Shown: piece by piece, positions 57,040-64,000 of the stretch
Layout: every line of letters starts with the position of its first letter
Position numbering within the stretch: the first letter of the stretch is position 1
NCBI GenBank assembly: GCA_002007465.1
Contig: LNAC01000780.1
Location: forward strand, 124,001 to 188,000
Length of the DNA stretch: 64,000 nucleotides
Reading direction: 5' to 3'
Origin: Ailurus styani
Taxonomy: Eukaryota; Chordata; Mammalia; Carnivora; Ailuridae
Position numbers and translations under genes: made by a program
Notes under the pieces: generated by a model
What the model saw: only the letters and a program-made list of their open reading frames with translations
Told to the model about the DNA's origin: nothing
Database searches by the model: none

Positions 57040-57225
57040 TGGGTCTTTTGATTTGTGGTTCCCAGATTTTTGATCGACTCATGAGTGAGCTCCATGGGAT
57101 CCTTCAAATCTTGAAACTGTTTGCAAAACATCGTGTGTATGTCTATCTTTTCCAGGCTGAGGGGTCTAGAGGTTTCATTAGATTCTCTGTTTACCCTCAA
57201 AAAGTTAAGAATCATAGAACAAGAG
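57040..57225. mobile_element. Possible old DNA transposon remnant (hAT-like)
   Basis: The order 'ctccatgggatccttcaaat', 'cttgaaactgtttgcaaaac', 'gaggggtctagaggtttcat', 'tagattctctgtttaccctc' and 'aaaaagttaagaatcata' matches a mammalian repeat I associate with non-autonomous DNA elements. The class is uncertain. Confidence 0.4.
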
Positions 57226-58370
57226 GAAGAGAAAAAGTGAGCAAACTACAACACCTATTCAAAGAAGAGTAATTTATATTTTTAAAGCTATGGGTAGACA
57301 CTTTCATATATAAATAGGGAATAAATAAGCAGTTTTCAAATACATGCATTGAGTGGGTAGCATTAAAAAGAAACAGGTGGTTTTATCAAACAGGAAACCT
57401 CTGAATAATGAGAGGCAAGCAGTAGGAAATTAGTGTTGACTCCAGGTAATACCGATGTTTACTCTGCATGACTTGAGCATCATATCCTTTCTACAAATTA
57501 TCTGGGCATAAACAATAAGACCAGCGCCTTGGGATTTGAGTGTATGCACAATGACTGGTTAAGATCAACGAATCAGTCATGAAACGTAGCTGAGGCTTTT
57601 TGGTTTATTTGAGGGAGGAGTAAAAATTACTAGACTGGGACTCCATTCTCTGTCCAGACTTTTCCGCTGGTCTCTCAATGTATGAATCTAAAATAAATTA
57701 AAACATGACTCTCATATAAACATATCAAAGATAATTTAACTTATTAATGTGATAAACAAAGGGCTTGTGAAGTTATTAAAAGAGCATTTAAGGAACAAAA
57801 ATTTATATAGTCAGATGAAACTGGGGTAGTGAAATAATTTTGCTAAGTTAGATGCACAACTAGTGATACTCTACGGGGCAATAAAACTGTGGATCTTTGG
57901 GATTATATTTTGATCTCTGAAAGAAAGTCATTTCCATTTCTGCTGATCAAAAATCATTTACAACTCTTCAGTCTCTACAAGTTTATATGTAATGTCAGTG
58001 TCTGGACTCTAATCAATAATAAATGAAGAAACAGGAAAGGTACTTTCTCCTAGAGAATTAAATAATTAATAATAGAATAATTCGTTGGCAACCCTAAGAG
58101 ACAGTTTTCAAGTATAACATCACAAGTTTAAAGTGATCTCTCTGAACAAGTGTCAAGATTCCCCCAATGATAAGAGGAAGGTCGTTCTCAGTAACATGAC
58201 ATCTGTAACCCCTTCCATCTCGCTTTATGGATTCATACTTACATGGCTATAGAGAACATTACAGAAGGTTCAAATGGGGGATTTTGCTAAATTTTGCAAG
58301 GGTCCAAGTTGGAAGATGAGAATAACTAAGAATAACTAAATAAGAATATCCTACTTATGCAGAGGCCTGT
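57226..58370. other. Unassigned AT-rich DNA
   Basis: Nothing recognised. Confidence 0.45.
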
Positions 58371-58380
58371 TAGAATTCTT

Positions 58381-58568
58381 TTTTTTTTAAAGGTTTATTT
58401 ATTTGACAGAGAGAGAGAGATCACAAGTAGGCAGAGAGGCAGGCAGAGAGAGAAGGAAGCAGGCTCCATGCTGAGCAGAGAGCCCGATGCGGGCCTCGAT
58501 CCCAGGACCCTGAGATCATGACCTGAGCCGAAGGCAGAGGTTTTAACCCACTGAGCCACTCAGGCGTC
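58381..58568 (-). mobile_element. CAN-SINE, young mustelid-type copy
   Basis: The body complement 'gagatcacaagtaggcagag' and head complement 'cactgagccactcaggcg' are intact. The duplication tagaattctt / tagaattcct lies at 58371-58380 and 58569-58578. Confidence 0.95.
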
Positions 58569-58578
58569 TAGAATTCCT

Positions 58579-60028
58579 TCTAACAGAAAGTAACATTACA
58601 ACATACCTCCCATTAGCCTTTATCATTGTTTTATCACTGGTCCTTTCATAAAGAAAAAGGAGTCAAAAGCTTAAGAATGCCATGCCTCATCAGCTAGCAT
58701 GGGCTTTAAGTTAAAATTTAAAAACTGTAGAATAGCTGTAATAAGATCTAGTACGTACATTGCACAGCTGGGGGAGTGGAAGCAAGGTTCATAAGAACCT
58801 GAAAATGAGAAGTATCATGCTGATCTCTTGGAGATTATGATACATAATACGTCCTGACTAAATCAGTAAAGAGATAGAAGTCACACTAAAGAGAAAGAAT
58901 GATCCCCAAGGAGGTAGGTTGATGAATCTTGTTTGCCAAGACTCATCCAAACATGATCCAGAGGTGGAAGCACTTCCCAAATTGTAACTTACACTTGTGT
59001 TCTGTTACCTGTCACCTGTGCCCATTGCTATCTGACTATTTTTATTTACTCTGTAACTTGCCATATTTGGAAGCAAGGGTACATTGACCAGGTCCATGTC
59101 AATATTTTATCTATCTGTTATTTATTTTCTCCCTTGGCATTCTTATTTGGAATGAATGGAGGGAAAGAACAACGTACATCCCTGGGGTACTGAACTATGT
59201 GAACTGATGGAAGTGAGTCTATGAAAAGTGCATTTCCATAGGGAACAGAGGAACCTTCACACCAAAAGAGAAAAATACTAGGGAAACAAACTTGGCCCCA
59301 CGTTTCAGAGGAAGAACATTATTGTTTGTCACAAAAATCTGTCTCCTGATCCAGCCCTCAGTACTCACATGTGAGTCATATAGAAAGGGTTTGTGGCTGT
59401 AACTAAAAGCTTCAAGATCTGGTTTTCCAAATCTCTCTGAGACACTGGGACCCATGTGCTTTATTACTCTTTCTCAGAGAGTCATATAACGCGGATTCAC
59501 CAGAGACCACCATTCATTTGGACACTCCAGTAAAGGAGTGTGCAGAAAGGTGGCAGGAGGGCAATGGCTTACCCCTACAGCATCACTGATTGGTAGAGGC
59601 AGGGGGACCACCGGGCTGTAGTATTCAGTAAGAAAGATGGAGTCAACTGGGATTTGGTATTATATAATGGAAGCCGAAGCAGGACATGACGGACAGGGCA
59701 GGACCCATCAGATGTGGCTGTGGATTGCATGGCTGTATGTAGAAGAAGACACGGTGGTGGCCAGAGTTTACTACCATGTACAATGTATGAGATTATTAGA
59801 GGAAAGTCTGAACAAGAGGAAAAGAAAATTAAGAATGACAATGAGGAGCAGGAGAAGGTAGAAGAGGAAGAGGGGGGAAGGAAAGAAAAGAAATACTTCT
59901 GGAGGAACATATAATATTCCCACTCTTATTAACAATGTCTGTTAGCACTTTCAGAGCTTTTAGGAGAGTCAAACAAATTTTAAAGGTAAGAGAGAGAGAA
60001 TATTGAATAGCCATATATAAATGGATTT
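58579..60028. other. Unassigned DNA
   Basis: Frames at 59219-59455, 59575-59910 (111 codons, antisense, Ser/Phe-rich) and 59637-59861 overlap one another in opposite directions. The longest is the complement of an A/G-rich stretch (59815-59895). No gene is supported. Confidence 0.45.
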
Positions 60029-60037
60029 GAAAACCTC

Positions 60038-60242
60038 TAGGGGCGCCTGGGTGGCTCAGTGGTTAAAGCCTCTGCCTTAGGCTCAGGTCATGACCTCAGG
60101 GTCCTGGGATAGAGCCCCACATCAGGCTCCCTAAGCAGGGAGCCTTCTTCCTCCTCTCTCTCTGCCTGCCTCTCTGCTTACTTGTGATTTCTCTCCCTCT
60201 CTCTGTCCAATAAATAAATAAAATCTTAAAAAAAAAAGAAAA
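60038..60242 (+). mobile_element. CAN-SINE, young mustelid-type copy
   Basis: The head ggggcgcctgggtggctcag and complete body lead to a tail ending in an A-run. The duplication gaaaacctc lies at 60029-60037 and 60243-60251. Confidence 0.95.
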
Positions 60243-60251
60243 GAAAACCTC

Positions 60252-60754
60252 CATAATATTTTCAAATATGGAAATACACAAAAAGATAAAATTGATTCAA
60301 GAAAAAATTGAAACCTGAAAAAAATGCTAAAACAAACTGATACAGTGATAGCCTATCTCTTCAAAATATTCCTGCTGTTGGGAGGGTGGACCGAGGCCTC
60401 CATTCTGGAGAGCCACCTGGGACTATGGAGTCAATACATGAACTCACAGCTGATGTCCAGCTGGAATCACATGAACCATGTATCTGTTAATGCTTTTGCT
60501 CTTAATAGCTGCTTCCTCTCAATCCTCTAAATCGCCTCTTGCTACCACGAATAACCTGGATCTTCCTCAGGGAACTGTTAGATCATTCCATTGTACTTTA
60601 CCTCAGGTAGTGATAGCTGGCAGAGCCGAGGTCCCCAGGAACTTGCTCCAGAACCATGGGGGGTGTCCACTTTTATTGGTCACTTTCTGTGGTCATACTT
60701 CAGGAATATTACTCTTGAGAATGCATGAATGCATATAACCCAGCAACTTTTCTC
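60252..60754. other. Unassigned DNA
   Basis: Frames at 60324-60530 and 60478-60738 overlap in different phases and show no domain. Nothing else was recognised. Confidence 0.4.
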
Positions 60755-60773
60755 TAGATAATATGTCTCAGAG

Positions 60774-60964
60774 GGGTGCCTGGGTGGCTCAGTGGGTTGT
60801 GTCTGCTTTCGGCTCAGGTCATGATCCCACGGTCCTGAGATCAAGCCCCGCATCAGGCTCTCTGCTTGGTGGGGAGTCAGTTTCTCCCTCTGCCTCTCCC
60901 CACTCCCACTCATGTTCTCTCTCTCTCTCTCTCACAAAAATAAATAAATAAAATCTAAAAAAAA
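60774..60964 (+). mobile_element. CAN-SINE, older subfamily
   Basis: The head 'ggggtgcctgggtggctcag' is followed by a 'ctccccactcccactcatgt' body, (TC)n and AAATAAATAAAA. A roughly 19-bp target duplication begins tagataatatgt at 60755 and 60965. Confidence 0.95.
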
Positions 60965-61164
60965 TAGATAATATGTTCTAGAGAAGTCTCACACAGATCC
61001 ACAAGGGAACATGTATAAAAACGCTCATTACAGAGCCTGATAGCAGAGAGTTAGACCTGGTAAAGCGACTATCATTCACTTTAACTCATTCTGATCATTC
61101 ATCAGAAATTAAATGTGTTGAATATATACCGAACTTCTCTATAGCCATTAGAATCAACAGATTA

Positions 61165-61378
61165 GGATGCCTGTGTGGCTCAATCAGTGAAGTGTCTGCC
61201 TCCAGCTCAAGTCATGATCTCAGGGTCCTGGGATCAAGCCCCATATCTGGCTCCTTGCTCAGCAGGGAGCCTACTTCTCCCTCTGCCTGCCGCTTCCCTT
61301 GCTTGTGTGGCGTGCTCTCTCTCTTTCTCTCTCTATATCTATGACAAATAAATAAATAATATCTTTAAACACAAAAAG
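61165..61378 (+). mobile_element. CAN-SINE, older copy
   Basis: The head 'ggatgcctgtgtggctcaat' is diverged. The B-box region 'ctgggatcaagccccatatc', (TC)n and 'aaataaataaataatatctt' follow. Flanks 'caacagatta' and 'agcagattata' suggest a short target duplication. Confidence 0.92.
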
Positions 61379-62535
61379 AAAGAAAAAGAAGCAGATTATA
61401 TGTATAAACATGGTTCCAAAGCAACAACACGGTGCTGCATAAAATCCATAAAAAGAGAATGAGATGTGTATGAAAACTCCTTCCATAAATAGGAGTGCAC
61501 AAAATGACACGTCAATTCAAACTCTGAAAATCTCCAGCTTCTTCCCACAAAGAAGAAAAAAACCCCACATTAATCAAATTAGAAAAATTTCCCATGAAGC
61601 CATAGATAGAAAAGACTATGAAATGAAGACACAAAGTAAGCTGAAAACAAAACCAAAAAAGGCCTAGAGCGGATGAATGATCACAGTGTGTCATGACATG
61701 AGAAATGGACTTACCTGTTTCAAAGCACTGGGGAAAAAAAGAAAGATAGGAAGTGGAAGGTGGGTAAGAAGGAGAGGAGGAAAAGACAACAAAAGTATAT
61801 TTATGAATTATTTTTAAGCATAAGCCAGAATCCAAGAGGCCAAAATACAAAATTTTGGGGCATTCACCCTAAAGAATGATGGTGAGCCCACAGACAAGGT
61901 TAATAGATGAAAGAAAGTGAAGGTCCCTGATGGAGGCTTGGCTGGGTGGTCAGTCACCCTTCCCTGGGCTCTTCCTAAAGAGAGATTTATCTCTGAGACA
62001 TTCAGAGAGTGTCTCCCTCAACCTCCCTGTGGCTCTTCTTCACAAAACTGCCACTGGCATGAATATGGTTTTAAACAGTCCAGTTTGTATTAAAAAATAA
62101 TTAATATTCAGGGATTGGATCTGTTTCCGCAAGGACACGTCGATTCTTGCTGAAGCAGTAGGCATTGCATAAAAGTCGTTTGAGTGAAGAAGACGGGGGA
62201 CAGCCCTCTGGGAACCATTATCCCCCATAAAATTTCATAGTTACACTTTCAAGTGGCCCAAGGCCATAGTTCATGCAGATCCTATAAGCACAAAAGCAGC
62301 ACGTAAAGCGTATTTGTTTATGGTATAGGTTGATGGAGAAATGAGAATTTCCACAAGGGCAGGCAGCCAAGCCACAGCAGAGTGGGATCCTCCAGAACTT
62401 TACAAGCTTGAGGGCACTGGCCAAGCAGGGGGAGGGGAGCCAGAAATCCTGCCTCCAAAATGAAAGGTGGCCCCAGCTGTGAGGACTCTCTCCTGACTCA
62501 AAACCCCCGACAGACTTTAACTCCCTTTGGAGATG
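61379..62535. other. Unassigned DNA with two abutting antisense frames
   Basis: On the minus strand, frames at 62218-62424 (opens with TTG, Cys-rich) and 62040-62228 (opens with ATG) overlap by a few bases. The stretch has several CpGs and no repeat I recognise, so a decayed processed pseudogene is possible, but I cannot name a parent. The frame at 61512-61850 shows no domain. Confidence 0.3.
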
Positions 62536-62539
62536 AGCA

Positions 62540-62695
62540 TTCTTTTACATTGTATTTATTTCTGTCTACTCTCCCTTAAGAAACCAAGAATTTCTTTGAT
62601 AAGAGAACGTGTATTTCATTCAGCCTTATTCCTGATGCACAGTCTAGCACAGGTAATAAAAATTCTGTGTTTGGTTGTGTTGACCGATTATATAT
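62540..62695 (+). repeat. Possible L2 3' end fragment
   Basis: The text 'ataagagaacgtgtatttca', 'gcacagtctagcacaggtaa', 'taaaaattctgtgtttgg' resembles the last part of L2. It is weak. Confidence 0.35.
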
Positions 62696-63249
62696 CTTTG
62701 AGGGAAAATACACAGTTTAATAGAGTTATTTTTTAACATGATTCTCTGCACCAACAGAAGTTCATGGAAGAATTTACCAATCAGCAAATATTTACTACCA
62801 AAGGTCTTTATTTCTCAGAATCTATAAATTTAAAGCAGAAAACTTTAAAAGAAGATGATGTATACCTCAATTTTGTGAACTCTGTTCCCAAAAAATTGTA
62901 ACTCTCAAAGTTCTGGAGAATCATAATAAACACTTATATATTAAGGGATTAAGGACATAGGACGTTTTTGGAAAAGCTTATTTTTTTAAACTCGGGTGTC
63001 CATAAATTTTATGATGCATTGAAATTTTCTATCATCTAACACCTACTATCACTTCTATGGAGTTGACATTCCTGAGCACACACTTTGGGAAACGTTGCCC
63101 TGTCACAGGATTTCATGAGAAAATAAAATAAATATATTTTACCTCAATTTTTCCAGATGTGCTTGCCTTGACAATCCTTAGTAAAGAATTTCAGGATTAC
63201 ACTGGTCCTTGGTTAACTTTTGGTAGTTATATAACAGTAAATAGATTTA
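62696..63249. other. Unassigned AT-rich DNA
   Basis: Nothing recognised. Confidence 0.45.
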
Positions 63250-63575
63250 TTTAGTATATTATTATTTGTTATGCTAACAAAACAAAACAAAAATCTCAGT
63301 GGCTTAAAACAACAAGTGAGGAGGGAGTACACAGAAAGTGCTCAGCATATCTGAGACCTTCCAAAATTTTGCTGATGGAGGCTCCAGTCTCCACATATGA
63401 TCCACAAAGCAGAACACAAGGGGCATGGTGAATTGTGAAAGGATGCCTTAAAAACATCCATCTAGAAGTTACAAATCACCTCTGCTTGCAATTCATTTGC
63501 CAAAGCAAATCGTATGACCATGCTTCACATTACAGAAGATAGGAAGGTGCAATCCTACCCCTGTTGCCAAAATGA
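63250..63575 (+). repeat. Old interspersed repeat ('cagtggcttaaaacaac' family), not named
   Basis: It begins 'atctcagtggcttaaaacaa' and later shows 'acaaatcacctctgcttgca', 'attcatttgccaaagcaaat', 'catgcttcacattacagaag' and 'aaggtgcaatcctacccctg', a familiar mammalian-wide repeat order. The start matches the one at 28050. Confidence 0.6.
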
Positions 63576-63689
63576 GAGAACTGACTTTTTTTTTTTTTTT
63601 TGGCAAATTAAACTAATGATTGCAACATATAGGCACATTTCTTAAAAAGAAACCATGGAGAGCTTTTAAAATGTAAGATGGTAAGGAGT

Positions 63690-64000
63690 CTTATACTTGA
63701 AGTCCTCCAGTGGCCTAGCAACACTGAGAATAAAACTCAAACTCCTTGCCCTGGGCTTGACCCAGCCCCATCTCTTAACAAGCAAGGCTTAATGACTAGG
63801 CTCCAACACTCTAGGTCCTCTTGGGTCGGAGTCTTGGAGCTTGTGTCTTTGCCTAAAGTGTTCCTCCCATAAATTTTACTTTTCTCATCACTCAGTTCTC
63901 AGATTACAATTTATCTTATGTTCCATTACGTGAAACTGATATTTTTCTTTATAGTGCCTTTCACCAGTTTGGATGATCCTGTTTATTTACTCAATTAGAT
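63690..64000 (+). repeat. L2 LINE, cut by the window end
   Basis: The L2 order is clear: 'aagtcctccagtggcctagc', 'aataaaactcaaactccttg', 'ccctgggcttgacccagccc', 'gtctttgcctaaagtgttcc'. It continues past 64000. Confidence 0.8.

Noticed and set aside
56826..57272. 148-codon plus-strand frame
   Set aside because: Its middle is the translation of a (CAAAA)n simple repeat and its last part overlaps an old repeat.
1..64000. Prokaryotic genes, operons or phage
   Set aside because: Carnivore SINEs, LINE-1, MIR and L2 throughout make this vertebrate nuclear DNA; there is no ribosome-binding-site or operon organisation.

Overview
This window is nuclear DNA from a carnivore, most likely a mustelid (weasel, ferret, mink, otter or badger type). 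The evidence is at least 21 copies or remnants of the tRNA-Lys-derived CAN-SINE found only in Carnivora. The younger copies carry the 'ctgcctctctgcctacttgtgatctctctctgtcaaataaataaa' type of 3' body that I associate with mustelids rather than dogs or cats. Order Carnivora is strongly supported; the family is an inference from memory of SINE subfamilies.

I find no convincing protein-coding gene, no RNA gene, and no operon-like or CRISPR-like structure. The longest open frames are LINE-1 ORF2 remnants, simple-repeat translations, SINE translations, or frames in AT-rich DNA, several of which open with GTG or TTG rather than ATG. The window reads as a gene desert or a large intron: AT-rich, CpG-poor and filled with interspersed repeats of several ages.

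Layout. 0-12 kb: a LINE-1 3' end split by a SINE, an old antisense LINE-1 fragment, MIRs, an old L1 3' end carrying two SINEs, unique AT-rich DNA with a conserved-element-like block near 9.0-9.7 kb, then a 5'-truncated LINE-1 (11.3-12.2 kb) with clear target-site duplications. 12-17 kb: an unidentified CpG-containing segment (12.36-12.76 kb) and old L1 pieces. 17-23 kb: a large antisense old LINE-1 interrupted by a SINE, a hAT-type element with 8-bp duplications, and a younger antisense LINE-1 (20.17-21.99 kb) flanked by a perfect 18-bp duplication. 23-38 kb: mostly unassigned AT-rich DNA with L2, an MLT1 LTR, SINEs and microsatellites. 38-48 kb: an old L1MA/L1MB-like element, L2 copies, SINEs and AT-rich satellite-like tracts. 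48-64 kb: three LTR-like segments, MIRs, L2s, SINEs and possible conserved non-coding blocks.

The most unusual structural signal is technical. All three single-N positions (20815, 44886, 48167) sit exactly between two near-identical direct repeats (29, 106 and about 111 bp), the signature of overlapping contig ends joined as if they were a gap. The most biological leads are several AT-rich, repeat-free blocks that look like conserved non-coding elements, and the unidentified segments at 12.4, 37.2 and 62.2 kb. I did not find evidence of an undescribed system.
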